Source of the DNA: Dickeya poaceiphila
GTDB lineage: Bacteria; Pseudomonadota; Gammaproteobacteria; Enterobacterales; Enterobacteriaceae
DNA length: 64,000 bases
Direction of reading: 5' to 3'
Assembly: GCF_007858975.2 (NCBI RefSeq)
Contig: NZ_CP042220.2
Span: 2,356,001 to 2,420,000 of the forward strand
A model generated the notes under the pieces. That model made no database searches. It had not been told where the DNA came from and worked only from the letters and a program-made list of their open reading frames with translations. Numbering within the stretch: position 1 is the first letter of the stretch; every line of letters begins with the position of its first letter. Positions 43,256 to 52,507 of this stretch are shown piece by piece. Both the position numbers and the translations under genes were made by a program.

Positions 43256-44386
43256 TCAAATGCGCCGTTGCAGCAGCGTCAGCACCTCGTAATGCGCAGT
43301 ATGCGGGAACATATCGAATAACTGTACCTGCTGAATCTGGTACGCCGACAGACGCGTGATGTCTCTCGCCATGCTTTCGGCGTTGCAACTGGAGTAAAGG
43401 AGATACGGCGGGGCCATCCGGCTTAGATAATCGCACAATTCGGCACCAATACCACGCCGGGGGGGATTGACGATCACCAGATCCGGCGTCTGTGCTTCGC
43501 CAACGGCAAAGTGGGTGGAATCAAGCGCAGCAAAGTTGACGTGTTTCATCCCCATTTGCTCAGCCGAACGCTGTGCACAAGCAATGGCTTCGGGGCTAAT
43601 TTCAATACCGGTGAGCGGCATGTCAGGCCCAGTGCAATGCAGGCCGAATCCGCCCACGCCGCAAAACAGATCCCACACACTGCGCACCGACAGCGCCGAT
43701 ACCCATTGCCGGGCGGTGTCATACAAGGCAGCGGCTACCTGCGGGTTGGTCTGGAAGAAGCTTTGCGGCCTGATGTACAGCGGCACCTGATTAAAGCGTT
43801 CTTCCAGCGCCTGCGTTTGCGTCAGCGGAATCTCCTGCTCCCCTTCCAGTATCGCCTGATGGACTGGCTGAATATTAGCGGATATCACCGCCAACTGCGG
43901 CAACTGCTGCTGTAACCACGGCAGCGCGGCGCGCAGTTGCGACAGCTTGGTTTCGGAACGCAGCACAAAACGCAGCATGAAATGACCACTCAGGGTGCTT
44001 TGCGTCAACAGCAAATATTTCAGTTCCCCCCGGCGTCGGGCAACGTTATAGGGCGTCAGCCCGGCGTGGGCAATGAACGTTTTCAATACGCTAAACACTG
44101 GCACAAAACTGTCGGGATACAGCGGACAATCACAAAGATCCACCGCCGCACCATCACGATGCAGCATCCCCAGCAGCGGGCGTTCGACACTACCACTAAC
44201 GACCATCTTAGCTTTATTGCGAAAGGCGATTTCCGCCGAGGTTACTGGCATCAGCCAGCGCTGAACAGGAAGCGCGGCCAGCAAGCCAAGCAGATGCTGC
44301 TGCTTATCGGTTACCTGCTGCGAATAGGCGGTTTCCAGCCATTGACAGGAACGGCACAAGCCGTCGTTATAGCGGGCACATTGCAT
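43256..44386 (-). CDS. rlmC: RlmC, 23S rRNA m5U747 methyltransferase
   Basis: SAM-dependent enzyme making 5-methyluridine at position 747 of 23S rRNA. It has 376 residues (E. coli 375). N-terminal iron-sulfur cysteines are in [16 protein letters not shown] and LCDCPLYP. The methyltransferase core has [13 protein letters not shown] for [12 protein letters not shown], and catalytic cysteine SSCNAESM. The start at MQCARYN follows homology; upstream in-frame ATG codons have no better ribosome site. It is last of potFGHI-ybjO-rlmC. Confidence 0.95.
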   Translation of the reverse strand: MQCARYNDGLCRSCQWLETAYSQQVTDKQQHLLGLLAALPVQRWLMPVTSAEIAFRNKAKMVVSGSVERPLLGMLHRDGAAVDLCDCPLYPDSFVPVFSVLKTFIAHAGLTPYNVARRRGELKYLLLTQSTLSGHFMLRFVLRSETKLSQLRAALPWLQQQLPQLAVISANIQPVHQAILEGEQEIPLTQTQALEERFNQVPLYIRPQSFFQTNPQVAAALYDTARQWVSALSVRSVWDLFCGVGGFGLHCTGPDMPLTGIEISPEAIACAQRSAEQMGMKHVNFAALDSTHFAVGEAQTPDLVIVNPPRRGIGAELCDYLSRMAPPYLLYSSCNAESMARDITRLSAYQIQQVQLFDMFPHTAHYEVLTLLQRRI

Positions 44387-44449
44387 GGAGAGTCTGGAAT
44401 CTGTCGTCAACATCAAGGAGGCTGATTGTATCACCCCCGTGCGAGAAAG

Positions 44450-44887
44450 TTAGGGATGGCGTGTAAAAAAACGCTGGCTGCGCCGGGGCAGAAACAACAG
44501 CAAAATCAGCAGAAAATCCGGCAACCGCTGCATCAGCAAATGGTGCAAAATCTCACCGATACCGTCGCCGCTGACATGAAAAATCGGTGGCAAAAACTCC
44601 ATCAGCGACGCCGTCAGCATGTAGAGCGTCACCAGGAACTGGGTTAGCAGGAAGCACCAGCGCCCCCAATTCAACCCACTGAGTACCGCAAATCCGCAGC
44701 GAACTTCGAGACACACCACCAACAACGCAGCCAGTAGTACCAACGTACTGTCCCACTGTTTGGCGCTACTGCTAAGCCAACCACCAAAACCATTCAGCCC
44801 CAGTTCACTGATAGTCAGGACGATCCCCATACACCGGGTAGCGATAATCGCTGAACCTGCCACCATGATAGCGACGGGGGCAAACAT
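44450..44887 (-). CDS. ybjO: YbjO, DUF2593 inner-membrane protein
   Basis: A 145-residue membrane protein (E. coli YbjO 162). Matching elements are the helices SSSAKQWDSTLVLLAALLV and GRWCFLLTQFLVTLYMLTAS and the C-terminal RLPDFLLILLLFLPRRSQRFF. The frame stays open upstream of the ATG through at least 25 codons, but no ATG or good ribosome site is present, so the true start may be a rare codon further up. It lies between potI and rlmC, as in E. coli. The function is unknown. Confidence 0.85.
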   Translation of the reverse strand: MFAPVAIMVAGSAIIATRCMGIVLTISELGLNGFGGWLSSSAKQWDSTLVLLAALLVVCLEVRCGFAVLSGLNWGRWCFLLTQFLVTLYMLTASLMEFLPPIFHVSGDGIGEILHHLLMQRLPDFLLILLLFLPRRSQRFFTRHP

Positions 44888-44943
44888 GCCACGTCGCGGC
44901 AGTTCCCGTTTACCGTACAGTATGATTGCGTTCCCCCTGAAAT

Positions 44944-44976
44944 CGCCACGCCACCAGAAAGTATGGCGACGTGGCG
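44944..44976. other. Imperfect hairpin between potI and ybjO
   Basis: CGCCACG (44944-44950) pairs with CGTGGCG (44970-44976), with more pairing inside. It follows the potI stop by 35 bases and could reduce read-through into ybjO-rlmC. There is no strong T-run. Confidence 0.4.
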
Positions 44977-45011
44977 AAAATTGGCAAGTTCAGGGCGAAA
45001 CCGAAACGCTA

Positions 45012-45857
45012 TCAGCCACGCCTTGCTTTTTGCAAATCACGCTGACGTTGCTTTTCCGCCCTGGCCATAAACCACCAGACAATCAAACCGATAATGCCTA
45101 CTACCAACAATATCAGAGACGCCAGCGCGTTAATTTGCGGGTTAACACCCATTCTTACGCTGGAAAAAACCAGCATCGGCAACGTAGTGGCACCAGGACC
45201 GGAGACAAAGCTGGCAATCACCAGATCATCCAGCGACAGGGTAAAGGCCAGCAGCCAGCCGGACACCAGCGCTGGTGCTATCATCGGCACAGTGATGATA
45301 AAAAACACCTTCAGCGGCGTCGCCCCCAGATCCATCGCCGCTTCTTCAATCGAATGATCCAACTCGCGCAGGCGGGCACTGATAACCACGGTGACATATG
45401 CCGAACAGAATGTGACGTGCGCCAGCCAGATGGTCAACATACCGCGTTCTGCCGGCCAGCCGATAGCCTGCGCCAACGCCACAAACAGCAGCAACAGCGA
45501 CAACCCGGTGATCACATCCGGCATGACCAGCGGCGCGGTCAGCATAAAAGCAAACCCGTTAGAACCACGGAAATTGCCGAAGCGCACCATCACTACCGCC
45601 GCCAGCGTCCCCAATACCACCGCCATGGTGGCCGACGCCGCCGCTATAGTCAGGCTAAGTAATACCGCGCTGATCATCGCAGAATCTTCAAACAACGCGC
45701 CGTACCACTGGGTGGACCAACCCGCCCACACCGTCACCAGACGGGAACTATTGAAGGAATAGACAACCAGCATCAACATCGGTGCATACAGAAAGCTGTA
45801 TCCCAGCACCAGAATCAGTGTTCGCCACGGCGAACGCACGACCGGTAAATTGTTCAT
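45012..45857 (-). CDS. potI: PotI, putrescine ABC transporter permease
   Basis: Inner-membrane permease of the PotFGHI putrescine importer, 281 residues (same as E. coli). Several helices are visible, with the ATPase-docking loop EEAAMDLGATPLKVFFIITV. FTLSLDDLVIASFVSGPGA is typical of the family. Its start overlaps the potH stop by 4 bases (ATGA), so the two permeases are made in step. Confidence 0.97.
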   Translation of the reverse strand: MNNLPVVRSPWRTLILVLGYSFLYAPMLMLVVYSFNSSRLVTVWAGWSTQWYGALFEDSAMISAVLLSLTIAAASATMAVVLGTLAAVVMVRFGNFRGSNGFAFMLTAPLVMPDVITGLSLLLLFVALAQAIGWPAERGMLTIWLAHVTFCSAYVTVVISARLRELDHSIEEAAMDLGATPLKVFFIITVPMIAPALVSGWLLAFTLSLDDLVIASFVSGPGATTLPMLVFSSVRMGVNPQINALASLILLVVGIIGLIVWWFMARAEKQRQRDLQKARRG

Positions 45858-46813
45858 GCCTGATCCTCCGCAACTTTATTCTGATGTTTATGGAACCAGA
45901 TGATCGGTACGATTAGCAGGAATAGCATCACCATCGCCACCGCCGATGCCACCGGCCAGTCACGGTTATTGAAGAACTCCTGCCACAGAATGCGACCAAT
46001 CATAATGCTGTCCGGTCCACCCAACAGTTCAGGAATCACGTACTCACCCACGGTGGGAATGAATACCAGCATCGACCCGGCGATAATGCCGCCTTTGGTC
46101 AGCGGCACAATCACGCTAAAGAAGGTTTTTACCGGCCTGGCGCCCAAATCCAGCGAAGCTTCAACCAGCGAGTAATCAAGGCGGGTCAGCGCGGTGTAAA
46201 TCGGCAACACCATAAATGGCAGATAGGAATAGACCACACCGATATACACCGCCAGATTGGTATGCAAAATCACCAGTGGCTGATCGATAACCCCAAGCCA
46301 GATCAGGAAATTATTCAGAATGCCGTTGTCTTTAAGAATTCCCATCCAGGCATATACACGGATCAGGAACGAGGTCCATGACGGCAGAATCACCAGCAGC
46401 AACAAGATGTTGCGAGTGGACGGCTTGCTGTGCGCTACTGCCCACGCCATTGGGTACCCCACGGCCAGACAGCACAAGGTAGAAATCGCCGCCACTTTCA
46501 GCGACTGCAGATAAGCGTCGATGTACAGCGGGTCGGACAGCAGTTGCAGGTAATTACCGATATTCAGGCTGATTTGCAGCCGATCCTCCGCCCATTCAAT
46601 CAAATCGGTGTAAGGCGGCACAGTACGCGCCATCTCCGCAAAACTGATCTTGAAGACGATCAGAAACGGCAGCATAAACAGGCATAGCAGCCACAGATAG
46701 GGCAGCGCGATAACCAGCTTGCGGCCATGCGCCAGACGTAGCCTAGCCAACGTGGCGCGCAGTGGACTCATTGACTGGCCAGGTGGTTCATGTTGTTCAG
46801 ATAACATCGCCAT
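45854..46813 (-). CDS. potH: PotH, putrescine ABC transporter permease
   Basis: First permease subunit, 319 residues (E. coli 317). HGRKLVIALPYLWLLCLF begins the first helix. VEASLDLGARPVKTFFSVIV is the docking loop, and STRNILLLLVILPSWTSFLI closely matches PotH. The start is the ATG giving MAMLSEQH, eight bases after GGAG; a longer frame reaching into potG lacks homology. It is separated from potG by 14 bases. Confidence 0.97.
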   Translation of the reverse strand: MAMLSEQHEPPGQSMSPLRATLARLRLAHGRKLVIALPYLWLLCLFMLPFLIVFKISFAEMARTVPPYTDLIEWAEDRLQISLNIGNYLQLLSDPLYIDAYLQSLKVAAISTLCCLAVGYPMAWAVAHSKPSTRNILLLLVILPSWTSFLIRVYAWMGILKDNGILNNFLIWLGVIDQPLVILHTNLAVYIGVVYSYLPFMVLPIYTALTRLDYSLVEASLDLGARPVKTFFSVIVPLTKGGIIAGSMLVFIPTVGEYVIPELLGGPDSIMIGRILWQEFFNNRDWPVASAVAMVMLFLLIVPIIWFHKHQNKVAEDQA

Positions 46814-46827
46814 AGCGTCTTCTCCCG

Positions 46828-47955
46828 TTACACCGTCAGCACCACACAGCTGTCCGCATCCCAGCACAAGCGGACTTCATCCCCCCAGGTGGGCGAGCCT
46901 TTACGGAATCGGTCGGCGTTTTGCAACTGGGCGCTGATAGTCTGCCCGCTGTTCAACCGAACATGGTAGATAGAGAGATCGCCCAGATAAGCGATGTGTA
47001 CCACTTCACCCACAGCAAAGTTACAGCCGTCTGCCGGCACGTCTTCGCACAGCATGATTTTTTCCGGACGCAGCGCGATATATACCGGCACGCCGTCCAC
47101 CACCGACACATCCGAATTGACCTTCAGCGGATGCACCAGCCCCGGACTCTGCACGATAAGCGCATCATCCTGGCGTTCTTTCAGCAACCCTTCGAACATG
47201 TTGACCGAACCAATAAACTCGGCGCTGAAGCGGCTGTTCGGGTTTTCGTATATCTCTTCCGGCTCGCCAATCTGCACGAACTTGCCGCGATTCATAATGG
47301 CGATACGGCCTGCCATGGTCATGGCTTCTTCCTGATCGTGCGTGACCATCACGCAAGTCACCCCCACTCTCTCCAGGATATCGACCACTTCCAATTGCAT
47401 ACGGTCACGCAATTTTTTATCCAGCGCGCCCATCGGCTCATCCAGCAACAACAGTTTGGGACGTTTAGCCAGGCTACGCGCCAGTGCCACGCGCTGACGC
47501 TGACCGCCGGAAAGCTGATGCGGTTTACGTCCGGCGAATTCCTGCATATGCACCAGCGTCAGCATCTCTTCCACGCGATCATTGATTTCGCCGCGTGACA
47601 GCTTGTCCTGTTTCAGGCCAAAAGCGATATTCTTCTCCACCGTCATATGCGGGAACAACGCGTAAGACTGAAACATCATATTGATCGGACGTTGGTAAGG
47701 CGGCACCAGAGACAGGTCCTGCCCGTCCAGCACAATTTGCCCTTGGGTAGGCTGTTCAAAGCCAGCCAACATGCGAAGCAGCGTGGATTTGCCACATCCT
47801 GAGGCGCCCAACAGGGCGAAAATCTCACCTTTGTAGATGGTCAGACTGACGTCATCAACCGCAAACTGACCATCATAGGATTTGGTCAGGTTGCGCACTT
47901 CCAGCAACGGCGTGGCTGCCTTCTGGGGCTTGGGGCGGGGAATCGCTTCGTTCAC
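46828..47955 (-). CDS. potG: PotG, putrescine ABC transporter ATPase
   Basis: ATPase of the putrescine importer, 375 residues (E. coli 377). Walker A is [16 protein letters not shown], signature LSGGQRQRVALARSLA, and Walker B LLLLDEPMGALD. The C-terminal TOBE-type regulatory domain starts near residue 260 (FEGLLKERQDDALIV). It has the start in MNEAIPRPKPQKA. It is 118 bases after potF, behind a strong hairpin, and 14 bases before potH. Confidence 0.97.
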   Translation of the reverse strand: MNEAIPRPKPQKAATPLLEVRNLTKSYDGQFAVDDVSLTIYKGEIFALLGASGCGKSTLLRMLAGFEQPTQGQIVLDGQDLSLVPPYQRPINMMFQSYALFPHMTVEKNIAFGLKQDKLSRGEINDRVEEMLTLVHMQEFAGRKPHQLSGGQRQRVALARSLAKRPKLLLLDEPMGALDKKLRDRMQLEVVDILERVGVTCVMVTHDQEEAMTMAGRIAIMNRGKFVQIGEPEEIYENPNSRFSAEFIGSVNMFEGLLKERQDDALIVQSPGLVHPLKVNSDVSVVDGVPVYIALRPEKIMLCEDVPADGCNFAVGEVVHIAYLGDLSIYHVRLNSGQTISAQLQNADRFRKGSPTWGDEVRLCWDADSCVVLTV

Positions 47956-48021
47956 TTAATATTGCTCTCCGGCAGAAGCAGAACAAAATCGCAGTCACAT
48001 GACTGCGACACAAATAACACA

Positions 48022-48046
48022 AACAGGCGGGGTTGAGCCGCCTGTT
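48022..48046 (-). terminator. Attenuating hairpin between potF and potG
   Basis: On the minus strand AACAGGCGG, a 7-base loop and CCGCCTGTT lead to TGTGTTATTTG, 28 bases after the potF stop. Such hairpins commonly let the binding protein be made in excess over the membrane parts. The stem is seen; the effect is inferred. Confidence 0.65.
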
Positions 48047-48073
48047 GCATGAAAGTGGAATCAAGGCCGGCGA

Positions 48074-49183
48074 TTATTTACCGCTTTTTACCTTGGTCCA
48101 CGAGCGCGTAATCACGCGGTCGATTTTGGGAGATTGCACTTTGAGAGTGTACAATTTGGCCCGAATATCCGCAGGCGGATAAATATTCGGATTGTTGCGC
48201 ACTTCATCTTTCACCAGTGCTGTCGCCTCTTTATTGGGGTTGGCGTAATACACATGGTTACTGATGTTGGCAATCACTTCCGGTCTCAGCAAATAGTTAA
48301 GGAACTGATAGGCTGAATCCAGATTCTTGGCATCTTTTGGAATCGCAAATACGTCAAAAAACGCCAGCGCGCCTTCCTTCGGAATGCTGTAGCTAATGTT
48401 CACGCCGTTTTTCGCTTCTTTCGCCCGGTTCGCCGCTTGCAGGACATCGCCAGCCCAACCGATTGCCACACAAATATCGCCGTTGGCCAGATCGTTGATG
48501 TACTGAGACGAGTGGAAGTAGCGGATGTTCGGACGCAATTTCAGCAGCAGATCGGTCGCATCTTTGGTGTAATCCGCCTCGTTGGTGCTGTTCGGGTTTT
48601 TGCCCTGATAGTTAAGCACCGTGGCATAAATTTCAGCCGGTGCGTCAAGGAAGGAGACACCGCAGCTCTTGAGTTTTTCCAGATTTTCCGGTTTCAGCAC
48701 CAGATCCCAACTGTTAACCGGCGCATCTTTGCCCAACACGGCTTTCACTTTATCCACGTTGTAGCCAATACCGGTGGTCGCCCACAGATACGGCACGGCA
48801 TATTTATGGCCTGGATCGTGTTCCTCGATAAGTTTCATCAACTCAGGATCAAGGTTTTTGTAGTTTGGCAGTTTGCTTTTATCCAGCGGCTGAAAGACAC
48901 CGGCACTGATCTGACGCCCCAGGAAACTGGCGGAAGGCACCACCAGGTCAAACCCTGTACTGCCGGCCATCAGTTTGCCTTCCAACACCTCGTTGGAGTC
49001 AAACACGTCATACACGACTTTAATGCCGCTTTCTTTCTGGAAGTTCTCCAGTGTGTCCGGCGCGATGTAATCAGACCAGTTATAAATATGCAGCGTTTTC
49101 TCTTCCGCAGATGCGGTGACGGACGCGGCTACCATTAAGCCGGCTAAAACACCCGAAAGCCATTTTTTACGTTGGGTGAACAT
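48074..49183 (-). CDS. potF: PotF, periplasmic putrescine-binding protein
   Basis: Solute-binding protein of the PotFGHI putrescine importer, 369 residues (E. coli 370). A signal peptide (SGVLAGLMVAASVTASA) ends near ASA-EE. The mature protein starts with TLHIYNWSDYIAPDTLENF, the polyamine-binding-protein motif. AIGWAGDVLQAANRAKEA and SYSIPKEGALAFFDVFAIP line the pocket. The start is the ATG giving MFTQRKKWL, after GGAGGAAGGAACGG, a strong ribosome site; a longer frame upstream lacks homology. Confidence 0.97.
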   Translation of the reverse strand: MFTQRKKWLSGVLAGLMVAASVTASAEEKTLHIYNWSDYIAPDTLENFQKESGIKVVYDVFDSNEVLEGKLMAGSTGFDLVVPSASFLGRQISAGVFQPLDKSKLPNYKNLDPELMKLIEEHDPGHKYAVPYLWATTGIGYNVDKVKAVLGKDAPVNSWDLVLKPENLEKLKSCGVSFLDAPAEIYATVLNYQGKNPNSTNEADYTKDATDLLLKLRPNIRYFHSSQYINDLANGDICVAIGWAGDVLQAANRAKEAKNGVNISYSIPKEGALAFFDVFAIPKDAKNLDSAYQFLNYLLRPEVIANISNHVYYANPNKEATALVKDEVRNNPNIYPPADIRAKLYTLKVQSPKIDRVITRSWTKVKSGK

Positions 49184-49566
49184 CCGTTCCTTCCTCCATA
49201 CCAGGGGTAAATACAGGGGGGTGAATGCACGGTGCCCGCAAGCAACACCGCTCTTTGTTTCGCTGGAATCAGCATGACAACATAATGAATGGCTATGCAC
49301 GCGCTTTTTTCATCGTTAACGCACCGCCCGCCACAACGTTATTATCTGAACCATACAGAAATAAAGCATAACCGCACTGTTACGCCCGTACCAGACCGGA
49401 ACACAAAAAACGGGTTTTATCGATTATTTATTCACAATTTATCTATGTGCTGCGTTATCAGACGACAAACTCAGAAAAACATTTGGTTTAACCAATAAAA
49501 AACCGCATTAAATGCGGTTTTAAAAAATAAGAAAAGCTGATGGTCGGTTATTGATCCATAACGCAA
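49184..49566. promoter_or_regulatory. potF promoter region and potF/ybjN gap
   Basis: This 383-base gap holds the potF promoter on the minus strand and, at its left end, a terminator for whatever runs downstream from potF's opposite side. ybjN's stop and the terminator at 49499-49523 lie at the left edge. I see no operator clear enough to place. Confidence 0.4.
49499..49523. terminator. Symmetrical hairpin upstream of potF and beyond ybjN stop
   Basis: AAAACCGCAT and ATGCGGTTTT form a stem with short loop TAA, with T-runs on both sides (TTTTTTATT on the minus strand, TTTTAAAAAAT on the plus). Because ybjN ends at 49567 on the minus strand, this most likely ends the ybjN transcript. Confidence 0.75.
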
Positions 49567-50046
49567 TCAGTGCAGGCTTGAGGTATTAAAACGCTCAGCA
49601 GGGCTATCTTCTTCGTCCCCCAAAAACAGCAGATTGTTGGCGCTGGCTTCCAGAATCACCATAGAAAGCTGCTGCTCAGCCTGTTGCATGAAATGGCGGA
49701 ACTGCTCCAGCGTCATACCGGCACCAGCGCTGAATGTCTGGCACACGATCAATTTAGGCAGGTTGTCGTCCTGAATATCAAGAAACGCCTTGGCCGTCAG
49801 CGAACTGGCGTTGATCTGGCTCAGGTTGCCCACCAGCGGAATCAACGCGGTCGGTTTTACTTCAGCCAGTGCAGAAAACAAGATGACGCTGTCGGCCATG
49901 TCAATCTTGGCGTCGAATACGCCGTCAAAATTCTGCATATGCGGCAAATGTAATGCCTGACAGGAATCACATTCGAAATAAATAATGCCCAGTTGATCCA
50001 GCCACCGCCGAAGCAAATTCAAATCAGGGACGATGATTGAATCCAT
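49567..50046 (-). CDS. ybjN: YbjN family stress-related protein
   Basis: A 159-residue protein (E. coli YbjN 158). It has an N-terminal VPDLNLLRRWLDQLGIIYFE and central MADSVILFSALAEVKP, and ends in EDSPAERFNTSSLH. In E. coli, YbjN over-production affects motility, exopolysaccharide and stress responses; the mechanism is unknown. There is no signal peptide. It lies next to the rimK pseudogene, as E. coli ybjN lies next to rimK. Confidence 0.93.
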   Translation of the reverse strand: MDSIIVPDLNLLRRWLDQLGIIYFECDSCQALHLPHMQNFDGVFDAKIDMADSVILFSALAEVKPTALIPLVGNLSQINASSLTAKAFLDIQDDNLPKLIVCQTFSAGAGMTLEQFRHFMQQAEQQLSMVILEASANNLLFLGDEEDSPAERFNTSSLH

Positions 50047-50183
50047 ATTGATCGCCTCATATTCATGGAAATAAAAAAACCTGACCTACGCAATGCCAAC
50101 CAGAGGTAAACACTGACTGACCACGACAGCGCGTTTACACGCCGGATTATAAGCTCACGCTTGCGTCTGGACATTCACCCTGA

Positions 50184-50518
50184 TCAGGCCGAACGGGATA
50201 CGGTGCGATGATATTGTTCAATGTACTCGATCATCATCCCTGCAATATCCAACCCGGTTGCGGTTTCGATACCCTCCAACCCAGGTGACGCGTTGACTTC
50301 CATAACCAAGGGTCCTCGCGCCGAACGCAGTATATCAACACCCGCTACATTCAGTCCCAATGTTTTTACGGCCTTGACCGCAATTGCACGCTCCTGCGAC
50401 GTGATGTTCACCCTGCTGACTGACCCGCCCTGATGAAGGTTGGAGCGAAAATCGCCACCTCGCATAACCGCGTGCAGGAATAGAGAGAGCCGTCCTGTGA
50501 CAGAATGGCGATTTTCAT
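50184..50518 (-). pseudogene. rimK: rimK remnant with an out-of-frame internal deletion
   Basis: RimK adds glutamates to the C-terminus of ribosomal protein S6. An intact E. coli RimK has 300 residues. Here an ATG at 50518 reads [18 protein letters not shown], clearly the RimK N-terminus. The frame then reads [10 protein letters not shown] and stops at codon 37 (50408-50410). The rest of the RimK sequence, from [12 protein letters not shown] to the end, is read in another frame from about 50465 down to 50184. About 187 codons, including the ATP-grasp core, are therefore missing, and the two parts are out of frame. The junction lies at about 50454-50470. Neither frame can give active RimK. It sits between ybjN and nfsA, its normal position. 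Confidence 0.93.
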
Positions 50519-50530
50519 AGCGCTCAGGTA

Positions 50531-51253
50531 CTATCGGGTGGCCCAGCCCTGCTGCCGCAGGTAGTCCAGCATGAACGGACGGCGCTCCTTACTCAGCGTA
50601 CGCCGGATTTGATCGCTCCAGCTATCCATGCGCTGATTGCTATCACGATGGCGATAGTATTCAACGATATGCTGGTCATATTCCGCCAGCACGGCGCTAT
50701 CCAGCGGCTGATAACGGTTCTCGTGCACCACCAACGCCGCTGGCAAACGCGGCTTAAGGTCCGGTTGCGTTGCCGCATACCCAATACATAATCCAAATAG
50801 CGGTAAAACGTGCTGTGGTAACGCCAGCACGCGAGTGACTTCGGCTATTTGATTACGTACTCCGCCGATGAAGACACCCCCCAGCCCCAGAGATTCGGCT
50901 GCCACCAGCGCATTCTGCCCCATCAGTGCCGTATCAACGCAACCGAGCAGTAACTGTTCCGCTAACCCCAGTTCAGCCTGTGGGAAGATTTGCTGATGAC
51001 GATTAAAATCGGCACAGAAAACCCAAAATTCCGCCGCCTGCCCAACCCAGGGTTGTTCACCCGTCAAATGCACCAGTTGCGACCGTAACGCCCGATCAGT
51101 AATACGGATAATCGAGCTGCATTGCAGAAAACTGGAAGTTGAAGCACTTTGCGCCGCGGCAATAATGGCATTGCGCTGCTCATCATTAAGCGATTGTTCG
51201 GTAAATGATCGGATGGATCGATGCTGGCGTAACAACGAGATGGTTGGCGTCAC
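50531..51253 (-). CDS. nfsA: NfsA, oxygen-insensitive NADPH nitroreductase
   Basis: FMN flavoenzyme reducing nitroaromatics and quinones by two-electron steps, SoxRS-induced in E. coli. It has 240 residues, as in E. coli. The start is a GTG giving [17 protein letters not shown], with AGGA nine bases before; an ATG 12 codons upstream has no homology. Family segments are [35 protein letters not shown] and [12 protein letters not shown] at the end. It is upstream of the rimK remnant, as in the E. coli nfsA-rimK-ybjN cluster. Confidence 0.96.
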   Translation of the reverse strand: MTPTISLLRQHRSIRSFTEQSLNDEQRNAIIAAAQSASTSSFLQCSSIIRITDRALRSQLVHLTGEQPWVGQAAEFWVFCADFNRHQQIFPQAELGLAEQLLLGCVDTALMGQNALVAAESLGLGGVFIGGVRNQIAEVTRVLALPQHVLPLFGLCIGYAATQPDLKPRLPAALVVHENRYQPLDSAVLAEYDQHIVEYYRHRDSNQRMDSWSDQIRRTLSKERRPFMLDYLRQQGWATR

Positions 51254-51707
51254 GTTAAATATTCCTGATGCACAATGTTGAAATAACACATACCCCGATA
51301 CAAAATTTCATTTCCGTCGAGGCATATAAGTCGATAACCGTACTGTCGCCCGGTCATTATTCTGTTGATAAAACGACCATTAAGGTTATGCCCCTTGCCT
51401 ATATCGTGCGATTTGCCCCACACGTCAGGACGCTTAAAACGCTATCACCGCACGCCATTAAAGAGACAACGCTAGTATAGGTCAGACCAGAAAGCAGACC
51501 AATGCCATTAGCGATTTTAAGCAAGGTACACGGTGAGTATGGCGGTATTCGGCCAATAGATGGCGCTGATTGGTGCAACAGGCAATGACGACTTTAGATA
51601 ACCCCAGATTACAGGCATAGTAATGCAGTTGGCTAAGAACCGTTTACAATAGGAGTATCGCTGATTACAGCGATACCCAGACAAAATGAGTAGTTTAAGG
51701 AGTTCAC
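51254..51707. promoter_or_regulatory. Divergent nfsA/grxA gap without ybjC
   Basis: A 454-base gap holding the nfsA and grxA promoters. In E. coli, ybjC lies between these genes; nothing resembling it is seen here. A 70-codon open frame on the plus strand from 51268 lacks homology and a membrane segment, and I treat it as chance. OxyR control of grxA is expected but no site is obvious. Confidence 0.45.
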
Positions 51708-51965
51708 ATGTACGCAGTTATTTTTGGTCGTCCTGGTTGCCCTTATTGTGTCCGTGCCAAAGAATTGGCTGAGAAGCTGACCGAAGAGCGTGACGATTTT
51801 AATTACCGTTATGTTGATATTCACGCCGAAGGCATCAGCAAAGACGATTTGTCCAAAACGGTGGGAAAACCGGTAGAAACCGTACCCCAGATTTTCCTGG
51901 ATGAAAAACACATTGGCGGCTGCACTGATTTCGAAGCCTACGCCAGAGAACATCTGTTCCAGTAA
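51708..51965 (+). CDS. grxA: Glutaredoxin 1
   Basis: Small cytosolic thiol oxidoreductase using glutathione, donor to ribonucleotide reductase and reducer of OxyR. It has 85 residues, as in E. coli. The active site is C11-P-Y-C14 in GRPGCPYCVRAKEL. TVPQ-type loop VETVPQIFLDEKHIGG and the GGCTDF glutathione contact are present. AAGGAGTTCAC gives a strong ribosome site. Confidence 0.97.
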   Translation: MYAVIFGRPGCPYCVRAKELAEKLTEERDDFNYRYVDIHAEGISKDDLSKTVGKPVETVPQIFLDEKHIGGCTDFEAYAREHLFQ

Positions 51966-51997
51966 TCCCGTTTTTACGGCAACAAGGCTGCTGCGAA

Positions 51998-52033
51998 AAA
52001 CACAAAGGCGCTAACTGCGCCTTTGTGTTTTTC
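51998..52033 (+). terminator. Rho-independent terminator of grxA
   Basis: AAACACAAAGGCGC and GCGCCTTTGTGTTT form a perfect 14-bp stem with loop TAACT and a T-run, 33 bases after grxA. Confidence 0.9.
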
Positions 52034-52135
52034 TGCCAGTCATCGCTCGCCCCTAAATACCAGCGTTACCGTGTCATCAGTTACCGGTATCCATCGTATC
52101 CGCCGAAAATATAGTTTCTGGTAAAAATAAAATGT

Positions 52136-52507
52136 TTAGCAAAAATAATGCAGGCCGACCGCACGCAAAAACAGGAAAGCCAATGCCCCCATCAAGCACC
52201 AAAACGCCGCTCCGCTGACATAAGCCAGCTCCTGCCAGAACGACAGGCTGGAAAAATGCCACACCTGCAGCACCAGCAGGCAAAGAGGCATGGCCAGCAA
52301 TGCGCCTGCTAAGGGATAACGCAAGCGCCGATTACGCGACAGGTAGCTCGATACCATCCCTGGAAGTAAAAACAACAACATACCGGGGTCCCCATGAAAA
52401 CCATCTTCCAACGACGTACCCACAATACGCATCTTTTGACTGAGAAATACCAGCGTAAACAAGACAAAACAGCTGACTACGCCCAACCACCCTCTGTTAC
52501 CTGTCAT
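52136..52507 (-). CDS. ybjM: YbjM, small inner-membrane protein
   Basis: A 123-residue membrane protein (E. coli 125) of unknown function. About four hydrophobic segments are visible: GVVSCFVLFTLVFL, GMLLFLLPGMVSSYLS, GALLAMPLCLLVL, and SFWQELAYVSGAAFWCLMGA. The start is the ATG giving MTGNRGWLG, after GGGGAGGTTCGC, a strong ribosome site. The longer upstream frame overlaps ybjL's control region without homology. Confidence 0.85.
   Translation of the reverse strand: MTGNRGWLGVVSCFVLFTLVFLSQKMRIVGTSLEDGFHGDPGMLLFLLPGMVSSYLSRNRRLRYPLAGALLAMPLCLLVLQVWHFSSLSFWQELAYVSGAAFWCLMGALAFLFLRAVGLHYFC

Noticed and set aside
51268..51480. 70-codon open frame in the nfsA-grxA gap
   Set aside because: It starts inside the nfsA control region, has no recognisable family, and no good ribosome site.
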